From Acidobacteriota bacterium (GTDB taxonomy: Bacteria > Acidobacteriota > Terriglobia > Bryobacterales > Bryobacteraceae), in the NCBI GenBank assembly GCA_021788955.1, contig JAJYKC010000103.1, positions 1 through 7,685 of the forward strand: 7,685 nucleotides of DNA, read 5' to 3'. Shown here one piece after another: positions 1 through 6,287 of the stretch. Both the position numbers and the translations under genes were made by a program. The number at the start of each line of letters is the position of its first letter. Position 1 is the first letter of the stretch. The notes under the pieces are model-generated. The model saw only the letters and a list, made by a program, of their open reading frames with translations. It searched no databases and had not been told where the DNA came from.

Positions 1-443
1 AAGTTGAGGAAGGGTTTGGTGGAGAGTTCGACGAAGCCTTTTTCGAAGATGGCGCGGGCGTGGCGGATCATGGTGCGGTAGCCTTCGAGGTCGTTGGGGG
101 CGAAGGCGGCGACGGCGCGTTCGGTTTCGGCTTCGTCGCTGTTGTATTCGAAGGAGCGGCCGTCGTGAAATTCGATGCGGTAGAAGGGATCGATGGGGAC
201 GAATTGGATGTAGTCGCTGGTTTTGCGGCCGGCGGCTGCGAAGATTTCGTCGAACAGGAAGGGGGCGGTGATGACGGTGGGGCCGGCGTCGAAGGTGAAG
301 CCGTCCTGGCGGTAGACGTAGGCGCGGCCGCCGGGCTGGTCGCGTGCTTCGAGGAGGCGGACGCGGTAGCCGCGGGCCTGGAGGCGGATGGCGGTGGCGA
401 GGCCGCCGAAGCCGCTGCCGATGACGACGATATCGGTTGGCAT
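1..443 (-). CDS. crtI: Phytoene desaturase (CrtI family), N-terminal part, cut by the window edge
   Basis: FAD-dependent carotenoid desaturase that introduces double bonds into phytoene on the way to coloured carotenoids, normally as a membrane-associated enzyme. Only the first 147 codons are present; the reading frame is open to base 1, and family members are about 490-510 residues, so roughly 70% lies outside. Seen: an N-terminal Rossmann dinucleotide-binding fold with GSGFGG (residues 9-14, a GxGxxG loop), the ribose-binding Glu32 at the end of the second strand, GGRA at 38-41, and the CrtI-typical stretch FDAGPTVIT at 51-59. The ATG (441-443) directly follows the TAG stop (444-446) of the upstream prenyl synthase with no base between and no clear Shine-Dalgarno, so translation is probably coupled. 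The Rossmann strand starts at residue 4, which supports this start. A related amine-oxidase-like carotene enzyme (ketolase or isomerase) is possible, but the GPTVIT signature together with the crtE neighbour favours phytoene desaturase. Confidence 0.88.
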   Translation of the reverse strand, partial: MPTDIVVIGSGFGGLATAIRLQARGYRVRLLEARDQPGGRAYVYRQDGFTFDAGPTVITAPFLFDEIFAAAGRKTSDYIQFVPIDPFYRIEFHDGRSFEYNSDEAETERAVAAFAPNDLEGYRTMIRHARAIFEKGFVELSTKPFLN

Positions 444-1253
444 CTAGCTAACTAGATATTCGACCAGATCGCGGAGGGGTTGGGCACGGGGTCCGAAGGG
501 AGCGAGGGAGGCGCAGGCGCGGGCGAAGCGGTTGGCGGCGGTGAGGGATGTGGGGACTTCGCCGTCCAAGTGGTCGTCGCGCATCTGGTAGGCGATGCCG
601 AATTCGGCGCCGAAATCGAGGAGGCAGGTTTGTTCGGCGGGGGAGAGATCGGCGAAGGCGGCGCCTGCGCGGACGGCGAGTTCGAAGAGGGGGACGGTTT
701 TGAGCGCGGCGAGGCGGGCGCGGTTGCGGTTGCGGGCTTCGTGGGAGAGAGCGAGGTCGAGGGACTGGCCGCCGATTAAGCTGGCGCAGTCGAGGGTGGA
801 GAGGAGGTGGAGTTGGAATTCAAGGAGGCGGGCGCAGTCGCCGGGGCGGGCGTTGCGGTCGATGGCGGAGCGGGCGGCGAGGGAGACGAGGCCGAAAGCG
901 GCGAGGATGGCGTTGGCTTCGCCGAAGGCGATGTGGACGGAGGGGCGGTTGCGGCGGAGGGGGTCGTTGTCCATGCAGGGAAGGTCGTCGACGATCAAGG
1001 AAGCGCAGTGGAGGAGTTCGACGGCGGCGGCGGCGCGGAGGGTGGGGGCCGGGGGTGCGTCGAGCATTTGGGCGACGCGGAGGGCGAGGAGGGGACGGAT
1101 GCGGCGGCCGGGACCGAGGACGGCGTAGCGCATGGCTTCGCGGACCTGGGGCGCGGGGGAGCGGGGCAGGGGCGGAAGGAGAGCGGCGAGGTGGGTGTCG
1201 ACGAGGCGGCGGTCGAGGGCGAGGCCGTCGAGGTGGAGTTGCGGGGCGGTCAC
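444..1253 (-). CDS. crtE: Polyprenyl (geranylgeranyl/farnesyl) diphosphate synthase
   Basis: Trans-prenyltransferase that condenses isopentenyl diphosphate with allylic diphosphates in the cytosol; next to crtI it most likely makes the geranylgeranyl diphosphate used for phytoene. Seen in 269 residues: a GPGRRIRP stretch (47-54) matching the IPP-binding GGKRxRP motif with the usual Lys replaced by Arg; the first aspartate-rich motif DDLPCMD (89-95, a DDxxxxD form as in bacterial type II synthases) followed by RRNRP (100-104); GGQSLDL (161-167); KT (185-186); and the second aspartate-rich motif DDHLD (226-230). All catalytic aspartates are present, so the enzyme looks active, though slightly shorter than the usual 290-300 residues, mainly after the second motif. 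The start is GTG (1251-1253) without a visible ribosome binding site. The gene lies 57 bases after the toxin-like gene and abuts crtI directly. Chain length (C15 or C20) cannot be fixed from sequence; the symbol rests on context. Confidence 0.87.
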   Translation of the reverse strand: MTAPQLHLDGLALDRRLVDTHLAALLPPLPRSPAPQVREAMRYAVLGPGRRIRPLLALRVAQMLDAPPAPTLRAAAAVELLHCASLIVDDLPCMDNDPLRRNRPSVHIAFGEANAILAAFGLVSLAARSAIDRNARPGDCARLLEFQLHLLSTLDCASLIGGQSLDLALSHEARNRNRARLAALKTVPLFELAVRAGAAFADLSPAEQTCLLDFGAEFGIAYQMRDDHLDGEVPTSLTAANRFARACASLAPFGPRAQPLRDLVEYLVS

Positions 1254-1310
1254 GATAGTTTTCTAGATTCGGGCGGCGGGGTTGGGGTGGATTTTTTTGG
1301 GGAGGATGGG

Positions 1311-1679
1311 TTAAGGAAGTTCGTACTCAGTGCAGGTGACTGTGTGGCCGGCCAGGGTCACCTCGATGGCCGTGTTTAGCATGGGTCTGCCTGCGAGGTA
1401 TTGGATCGCCGCCTCAAGCAGGACACGTTGGAGGGCCGGCACCACATTGGGGACGAGGATGATGAGACCGGCGTGAAGCTCCATTTTGGCGAAGAGCCGA
1501 ATGAAGTCCAGGCGGTTGTTCGTGACAAAAGTAGATTCGTCGTTGACGATCCGGTCGGCCAGTTGCCAGTCCGGCTTGCCGTTCAAGCCAAGGTGATTTA
1601 CGTGGGTTGCCTCATAACCGGCAGCGTGAGCGACACCGACGAGGGACTCGTGGAGGCATTCATCGATCAGGAACCTCAC
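1311..1679 (-). CDS. PIN-like DUF5615 family protein, probable toxin of a toxin-antitoxin pair
   Basis: A 122-residue protein of the DUF5615 (PIN-like, Mut7-C related) type. Members found beside DUF433 proteins are regarded as probable VapC-like RNase toxins; activity here is inferred. Seen: FLIDECL at the N terminus with acidic Asp6-Glu7, GLNGKPDW (31-38) with Asp37, the strand FVTNNRLDF (51-59) with Asp58, and a following hydrophobic strand GLIILVP (71-77). These are the conserved blocks of the family in the right order and at full length. In the third block Asn54-Asn55 stand where many PIN-like proteins have an acidic residue, so Asp58 may take that role. The start is GTG at 1677-1679, inside the last codons of the DUF433 gene (four-base GTGA overlap), which indicates translational coupling. 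I see no other start that keeps the FLIDECL strand. No terminator hairpin is visible in the 57 bases downstream. Confidence 0.82.
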   Translation of the reverse strand: MRFLIDECLHESLVGVAHAAGYEATHVNHLGLNGKPDWQLADRIVNDESTFVTNNRLDFIRLFAKMELHAGLIILVPNVVPALQRVLLEAAIQYLAGRPMLNTAIEVTLAGHTVTCTEYELP

Positions 1680-2293
1680 GCGCTTTCGAGCAGGGTGTCC
1701 AGCGGGTAGGATTTCCGGCCGCGGGGCTTTTCACGCTGCCAGGGGCGGCGGGTGGGGCGGCCGCGGCGCGGGAAGGCGCGAATGTAGAGGGGCGCGATGG
1801 CGATCTGCTTCGTGGTTAAAGTTGGATAGCCTTGCAGGATCTCGTCGGCGGTTGCGCCTTGGGCGAGCATATCCGCCACTAAATCGACTGGGATCCGGGT
1901 GCCTTTGAAGACGGGCGTGCCGCGCATGATCTCCGGGTCGCTGACCACCATCCTCTCGATGCGGGAAAGCTGCTTCAGTTGGCTTTCCACGCGTCGTCTG
2001 GCGGTCCCGACTTCTATCAGAAGGGCTGCTCCGTTGGCCAGAGGCAGCGTTTCAATTTCTTGCGATCGCTGGAGGGACTGCGCGATTGCCCGGCGGGCGC
2101 CGACCGGTAGCAGTCGAAGGCCCTGCGCTTCGAGTTGCAAGTAGATCAACTGCTCCTTTGTGAGCAGCCGGCGGGGGCGTGCGGCCGACCGCGCGTGAAG
2201 GGGACGTATCAGGCGATTGTCGATAGCTTTGTGAACCGCGGCCAGCGGCAGGCCGGTTACCGCGGCGGCTTGCGCGGGTGTGTAGCGGTCCAT
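1676..2293 (-). CDS. HTH plus DUF433 domain protein, probable antitoxin
   Basis: A 205-residue protein, the likely antitoxin and operon repressor for the overlapping DUF5615 gene. Seen: residues 3-31 read as a MerR-like helix-turn-helix (YTPAQAAAVTGLPLAAVHKA, then NRLIRP); a linker follows, with a helical, charged stretch at about 65-112. The DUF433 domain occupies about 113-180 and carries the family signature VVSDPEIMRGTPVFKGTRIPV (116-136) and the ATADEILQGYPTLT segment (147-160). A strongly basic tail (176-194, rich in Arg/Lys/Pro) follows. Simple DUF433 antitoxins are about 75-110 residues, so this is a long form with its own DNA-binding head. The ATG at 2291-2293 places the HTH at the extreme N terminus; a GGAG lies 12 bases upstream, a rather long spacing. 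It starts 43 bases after the sigma factor gene, with a possible promoter and inverted repeat in and around that gap. Autoregulation is inferred from the HTH and the family habit. Confidence 0.84.
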   Translation of the reverse strand: MDRYTPAQAAAVTGLPLAAVHKAIDNRLIRPLHARSAARPRRLLTKEQLIYLQLEAQGLRLLPVGARRAIAQSLQRSQEIETLPLANGAALLIEVGTARRRVESQLKQLSRIERMVVSDPEIMRGTPVFKGTRIPVDLVADMLAQGATADEILQGYPTLTTKQIAIAPLYIRAFPRRGRPTRRPWQREKPRGRKSYPLDTLLESA

Positions 2294-2300
2294 GGTTTAA

Positions 2301-2322
2301 TTCTACTCCGACGGGAGAAGGA
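2301..2322. repeat. Imperfect inverted repeat upstream of the antitoxin gene
   Basis: Arms 2301-2309 (TTCTACTCC) and 2314-2322 (GGAGAAGGA) around the loop GACG give four perfect pairs, one A/A mismatch, then four more pairs, one of them a T/G wobble. It sits 8-29 bases before the ATG of the HTH-DUF433 gene, directly after a possible -10 element. It could be an operator bound by the antitoxin, or a leader hairpin that would hide the GGAG. It lacks a T-run on the minus strand, so a terminator for the sigma factor gene is unlikely. Confidence 0.35.
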
Positions 2323-2350
2323 TTATGAGAGCGCGACTACTTTCTTGCGA
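2322..2350 (-). promoter_or_regulatory. Possible promoter for the toxin-antitoxin pair
   Basis: Read on the minus strand, CATAAT (2327-2322) matches the -10 consensus at five of six bases. It lies 17 bases after TCGCAA (2350-2345), which matches the -35 consensus at only three of six. The -35 part lies inside the last codons of the sigma factor gene. AT-rich hexamers are rare in this GC-rich window, which gives the -10 some weight, but the weak -35 keeps the call tentative. Confidence 0.27.
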
Positions 2351-3077
2351 GGATGGAGGCGAGGTAGCGGAGTTCGGAGTCGATGTCGGCGGGGTTGGCG
2401 ACGGTGTCGGCGATTTCCTGGCGGAAGAGGTCGCGGTAACGCTTGCGGAGGCGGTGGATGGCGACCCGGAGGGCTCCTTCGGTCGAGTTCATGTCGCGGG
2501 CGAGGGCGGCGTATGGGGCTTCCGATTGGCCGAGGAGGAAGGGCTTGAGGCGCTCGAAGTGTTCCGGGCGGCCGTGGCGGACGAACTCGTCGCGTAGGTT
2601 CTGCATGACGCGGTCGAGGACGGAAAGCACCCAGCGGCGTTCGAAGATGCGCTCCGGGGTTTCGCCGGAGACGGGCTCGCGCTGGTAGCGTTCTTCGCCG
2701 GAGGAAAGTTCGAGGGATTCGAGTAGGCCGCCGCCGCGTTTCTGCGCGCGTTGGCGGTCCTGTTCGTCGGCGACGAAGTATTTCAGCGAGGTGAGGATGA
2801 AGGCGCGAAAGCGGCCTTTGGCGGGGTCGGCGCGATCGAGATAGCGGCCTTCGAGTAGACGGAGGAAGAACTCCTGGGTGAGGTCCTGCGCCTGATCCGG
2901 CGGGTGGCCGCGCCGGCGCAGGTAGGCGTAGAGCGGATACCAGTAGCGTTCGCAGAGAGAGACCAGGGCGGCGTGCGAATCATTATTTTCGGGTTTGCCG
3001 GCGGCGACCACGAGAGACCAGCGGGTGGTTGGGAATTGCGAGGGGCCCGCGATGGTGTGCATGGTCCGATCGTTCAT
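2337..3077 (-). CDS. ECF-type RNA polymerase sigma factor of the kinase-linked kind
   Basis: A 246-residue sigma-70 family factor that would direct RNA polymerase to its own promoter set. Seen: the N-terminal TTRWSLVVAAG (17-27) common in ECF-like factors of Acidobacteria and Planctomycetes; sigma region 2 at about 36-110 with RYWYPLYAYLRRRG (44-57), the 2.2 helix DQAQDLTQEFFLRLLEGRYL (61-80) and KGRFRAFILTSLKYF (87-101); region 4 at about 176-222 with the helix-turn-helix YAALARDMNSTEGALRVAIH (189-208) followed by RLRKRYRDLF; and a 24-residue C-terminal tail with an acidic helix (DIDSELRYLASIL). In region 2.2 the usual DAED-like acidic cluster reads QAQD (62-65), followed by Thr67. ATG at 3075-3077 is chosen; a second Met at codon 6 (3060-3062) is an alternative, and neither has a clear ribosome binding site. 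The gene begins 48 bases after the kinase stop, and no anti-sigma gene is present, so control by the kinase is the natural hypothesis. Confidence 0.9.
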   Translation of the reverse strand: MNDRTMHTIAGPSQFPTTRWSLVVAAGKPENNDSHAALVSLCERYWYPLYAYLRRRGHPPDQAQDLTQEFFLRLLEGRYLDRADPAKGRFRAFILTSLKYFVADEQDRQRAQKRGGGLLESLELSSGEERYQREPVSGETPERIFERRWVLSVLDRVMQNLRDEFVRHGRPEHFERLKPFLLGQSEAPYAALARDMNSTEGALRVAIHRLRKRYRDLFRQEIADTVANPADIDSELRYLASILARK

Positions 3078-3125
3078 AAGCGGCTATAGCAAGTAAGGGA
3101 TTCGGCGCATGAAGTTACACCGTAG

Positions 3126-6100
3126 TTAATGTAAGTGTGCGGATTCGGCTCGGGCTTGTTGGACGAGGTGGATGCCGGGGTCGGCGTTCTTCCAGATGGT
3201 GAGGAGATCGCTATAGACGGCGGCGGATCTGGGGCGATCTCCGGAAGCGGCGAGAGCGCGGGCGAGTTGGAGGCGGGCCATGGGTCCGATAGGGTCCAGG
3301 CCAACCAGGCCGCGGTGATCGAGTAACTTTTGAAATTCGGCGGCGGCTTCCGCATGCCGGCGGGTGGCCAGAAACGATTCGCCGCGCACGTAGGCCGAGT
3401 GCAAACCGCCCAGGGTAAGTCCATTCCAGTTGAGGCCATTCACGGCCAGCTCATAGGTTATGGTGGTTTGCAGGCGCTCGATACTGTCCGCCGGTCTGCC
3501 CCCGGCGAGCGCGGCTAACGCGCGGAGAACCGGCACGTAAGTGAATTTTGCAAAGGTGTCTTCGGGGAAGCGCTTTTCTAAATCGGCGGCGAGCGCTTCC
3601 GATCGAGGGGTGTCTCCGGAAAAGGCGAGGGCAAGTCCGGCGGCGTATTCGACGTCGCGGCCGCTGGAAAGCTTGAGCCCGGCCAGGGCGCTCGTCTTTG
3701 CTTCGGCGGGTTGTCCGTAAACGGCTTCCCACACGGCTCGCGCAGCCAGGTAGCTCGCCGCCTTCTCGCGGTAGCCTTCTTCCACGGCAGAATCGACGGC
3801 GTGGCTTGAGAAGCGCCTGGCGGCCTGCAACCGGCCGGAACGAGCCAGCGCCAGAGCCTGCTCGTGAGCCAGCCCGTGTTCGGCGCCGGGCTCGCCCTTG
3901 GCCAGGGCCGTCAGGCGATCCATCTGGTCGCGGTCACCTTGTAGCGAAGCAATGTTGAATTGAAGCACGAGAAACTCAGGGGATTCCAGCTTGTGTGCCG
4001 ACGCTTGCTGGAGAGTGCGCCCGGCCTCGGAAAAGCCGTCGAGAAAAAAATAGCTGGACGCAAGATTCGAATAACCGTAGATGAAGTTGGGGTCGGCCGC
4101 GAGTTTTTGTTGTGCTGCCTCGATGGCTCTTTCAAATCGGCCTGTCCCATTGGTGGAGATGCCCGCCAGCAGATCCAGGGCGCTTGGATCCTCTCCGCGA
4201 GGATAGGTCTGAAACCACGTCTCGAGGGTCTGGTAGGCCTTCTCCAGGTTTCCCGTCACCTGACGGTGGTAGGTAAAGTCGACGAAAAACTTCTCCGGGT
4301 CGCTGACCCGCTCGCGCAATTGCCATGCCTTTGTGGTGCTCTCGGCCGACAGCGAGGACTCTCCGATCCCGCTATACGCCAGACCTAAAGCGGCGTAGGC
4401 CATGGCAAATCGGGGATCGATTTCAACGGCGCGGCGGTAGAAAGGGATGCTTGCGGCGTCACCTGCGGAGTTGTCCACCTTCAGCGCGGTGCTATACGCC
4501 TTGAGGGCATCGAGAGATGGCGTGGTCGCGTCCGCGAGCGGTGTCGAGTGCTTTTCGACAGTGGCGAGGGATTCGCCGACTCCGGTTCTGAATTTTCGGG
4601 CGATTTGGGTGAGAGCGTTGAGGACATCCTCGCGGCGCGGCACCTGGACCTGCTCTTGATCCACGAGGTCGCCCGATGTGCAGTTGTTGGCGCGCAGACC
4701 AAGTACATACTGACTCCCCAGCCGCGCGATGGAGCCTTCGAGCACCGCCGCGCTTCCGGTTCGTTCACAAATCTGCGTCGCGGTTTCCGGAGTGAGGCGG
4801 GCATCCTTCGGCTTTCCCATCAGCGCCAGTGTTTGCTGGACCTGGCGGTCCGAGATGAGGCTTAGGAACGGGGACTGTTGGAGCGCCACGGACAATCCCT
4901 GGCGGAGGGTGTCGTCGAAGTCCGGATCGCCGGTCTTGTTATCGAAATCCGCGAGGACGATGGTATCTTTGCCGGTCAGCTTGGGCTTGAGCGGGGCGTT
5001 GGAGCGCACGAAGGACCAAAGCGTCACCGCGCTCAGCAGGGCGAACACAAGTCCAGCGGCGGCGCCGAGGGCGGCCAGCCTGTGCCGGCGAAGAAACTTG
5101 CGCGCGCGATAGAGTGCGCCCGGCGGCGAGGCGAGTACGGGGCGGTGTTCCAGGTATCGCCGGATATCGGCCGCCAACTCCGCGGCCGAAGCGTAGCGCC
5201 GCCCGCGGTTTTTTTCGAGAGCCTTGAGAGTGATCGAGTTCAGATCGCCATCAACGAGGCGGCGGAGAGAGGCGGGGTCGGTCTGGCGGTGCGACGCGAT
5301 GCCGGCTGCCTCCGCGCCCAGGGTGGTGAGCTTTCGCGAAAGCGGGGGCGCTTCTTCTTCGCGAAGGATGCGGAGCATTTCCGCGTAGCCGGATTTGCGC
5401 AACAGCGCGCCATCGAAGGGAACGGCGCCGATGAGTAACTCATAGAGAAGCACGCCGAGCGAGTAGACGTCGGTGGCCGCGCCGATTTCGCCCGACATGA
5501 CGTCGGCCTGTTCGGGGCTGGCGTACTCGGGTGTGCCCAACATCTGTCCGAACTCGGTTAACAGGGTCTTTTCGACGGCCCACTGGTCGGTTGCCTTCGC
5601 GATGCCGAAGTCGATCACTTTCGGAAGCGGGGCGCCGTCGTGCTCGGCCACGAGGACGTTGGACGGCTTGAGGTCGCGGTGGATCACACTTTTCTGGTGG
5701 GCATGCTGGACGGCGCGGCAGACGGCGAGGAAAAGTTCGAGGCGTTGGCCGATGGTCATTCGCTTGTTGTCGCAGTACTCGGTGATGGGTAGGCCGTCGA
5801 TGTACTCCATCGCGAAGTAAGGGCGGCCCCGGGACGTGGCGCCGGCGTCGAAGATCCGTGCGATGTTGGGGTGGTCCATCAGGGCGAGGGCCTGGCGCTC
5901 GTTGGCGAAGCGGGAGAGGACCTGCCGGGTGTCCATGCCGAGTTTGACGACCTTGATCGCCACGCGGCGGCGGATGGGTTCGCGTTGCTCAGCGAGATAG
6001 ACAGTGCCCATGCCACCTTCGCCGATCGGGCGAAGGATTTCGTAACGGCCGAACTTGTCGTCGGCGGGCGCTGTTGGAGCGGCCTCGATCGTCTTAGCAG

Positions 6101-6212
6101 GTGGTTCGGCGCCGAGTGAGGTATCGAACGCGGCCTGGATGAGGCATTTCGGGCATAGTCCCGCGGGATCACCGGAACCTAACTCCGCTCCGCATTGGGG
6201 GCAGTTTGGCAC
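3126..6212 (-). CDS. Transmembrane Ser/Thr protein kinase with zinc ribbon, TolB-like domain and TPR repeats
   Basis: A 1028-residue Hanks-type kinase anchored in the inner membrane, with an outside part likely to sense a signal. Domains in order: zinc ribbon with CPQC (4-7) and CPKC (20-23); kinase domain about 57-350 with the glycine loop GEGGMG (64-69), Lys87 in VAIKVVK, catalytic HRDLKPSN (178-185, Asp180), DFG (201-203) and GTPEYASPEQ (226-235), all intact; a basic stretch (371-378, RKFLRRHR), then one membrane segment at about 379-402; a TolB/FlgO-like domain about 416-525 starting with DTIVLADFDNKTGD; and a helical TPR-like array about 585-1015, for example FYRRAVEIDPRFAMAYAALGLAY (591-613) and AIEAAQQKLAADPNFIYGYSNLA (696-718). 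Positive residues before the membrane segment put the kinase inside and the TPR part outside. The start is GTG (6210-6212): an in-frame TAA lies eight codons upstream with no start between, and the zinc ribbon begins at codon 4. The sigma factor gene follows after 48 bases. The substrate is unknown. Confidence 0.93.
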   Translation of the reverse strand: MPNCPQCGAELGSGDPAGLCPKCLIQAAFDTSLGAEPPAKTIEAAPTAPADDKFGRYEILRPIGEGGMGTVYLAEQREPIRRRVAIKVVKLGMDTRQVLSRFANERQALALMDHPNIARIFDAGATSRGRPYFAMEYIDGLPITEYCDNKRMTIGQRLELFLAVCRAVQHAHQKSVIHRDLKPSNVLVAEHDGAPLPKVIDFGIAKATDQWAVEKTLLTEFGQMLGTPEYASPEQADVMSGEIGAATDVYSLGVLLYELLIGAVPFDGALLRKSGYAEMLRILREEEAPPLSRKLTTLGAEAAGIASHRQTDPASLRRLVDGDLNSITLKALEKNRGRRYASAAELAADIRRYLEHRPVLASPPGALYRARKFLRRHRLAALGAAAGLVFALLSAVTLWSFVRSNAPLKPKLTGKDTIVLADFDNKTGDPDFDDTLRQGLSVALQQSPFLSLISDRQVQQTLALMGKPKDARLTPETATQICERTGSAAVLEGSIARLGSQYVLGLRANNCTSGDLVDQEQVQVPRREDVLNALTQIARKFRTGVGESLATVEKHSTPLADATTPSLDALKAYSTALKVDNSAGDAASIPFYRRAVEIDPRFAMAYAALGLAYSGIGESSLSAESTTKAWQLRERVSDPEKFFVDFTYHRQVTGNLEKAYQTLETWFQTYPRGEDPSALDLLAGISTNGTGRFERAIEAAQQKLAADPNFIYGYSNLASSYFFLDGFSEAGRTLQQASAHKLESPEFLVLQFNIASLQGDRDQMDRLTALAKGEPGAEHGLAHEQALALARSGRLQAARRFSSHAVDSAVEEGYREKAASYLAARAVWEAVYGQPAEAKTSALAGLKLSSGRDVEYAAGLALAFSGDTPRSEALAADLEKRFPEDTFAKFTYVPVLRALAALAGGRPADSIERLQTTITYELAVNGLNWNGLTLGGLHSAYVRGESFLATRRHAEAAAEFQKLLDHRGLVGLDPIGPMARLQLARALAASGDRPRSAAVYSDLLTIWKNADPGIHLVQQARAESAHLH

Positions 6213-6230
6213 GGGTGCACGCTGGGGCTT

Positions 6231-6259
6231 ATTTTACGCCCTCGGCGGGAGGCTGTAAC
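6231..6259 (-). promoter_or_regulatory. Candidate promoter for the kinase gene
   Basis: On the minus strand GTTACA (6259-6254, four of six matches to the -35 consensus) is followed after exactly 17 bases by TAAAAT (6236-6231, five of six matches to the -10 consensus). Transcription would begin near 6224, about 12 bases before the GTG, giving a very short leader. That fits the lack of a Shine-Dalgarno in front of the GTG. It is a pattern match only. Confidence 0.35.
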
Positions 6260-6287
6260 TTGGGTCCTCGCGAATCCTTATACGTGG

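Noticed and set aside
1292..1298. Run of seven T on the plus strand, possible terminator
   Set aside because: All genes around it are on the minus strand, where it is a run of A; no GC-rich stem precedes it for a plus-strand transcript, and no plus-strand gene ends here.
807..1379. 190-codon plus-strand frame rich in Gly, Glu and Val, opposite crtE
   Set aside because: Its low-complexity GEGG-type composition is the mirror of C-ending codons on the real crtE strand; crtE has all catalytic motifs. The frames at 60-455 and 480-779 are rejected for the same reason.
3074..3439. 121-codon minus-strand frame overlapping the kinase C terminus and reaching the sigma start
   Set aside because: It lies in another frame inside the TPR region of the kinase, has no recognisable domain, and the kinase frame continues with TPR-like helices to its own stop at 3126.
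4371..4500. Ten-base repeat GCTATACGCC at 4371-4380 and 4491-4500, exactly 120 bases apart
   Set aside because: Both copies encode Ala-Tyr-Ser stretches in helical repeats of the kinase; with only two copies and no flanking similarity, chance or repeat ancestry explains them.
6260..6284. TTGGGT and TTATAC/TATACG as a plus-strand promoter for the HAF gene
   Set aside because: The spacing of about 12-13 bases is too short for a sigma-70 promoter, and no other plausible -35/-10 pair is visible upstream of the ribosome site.
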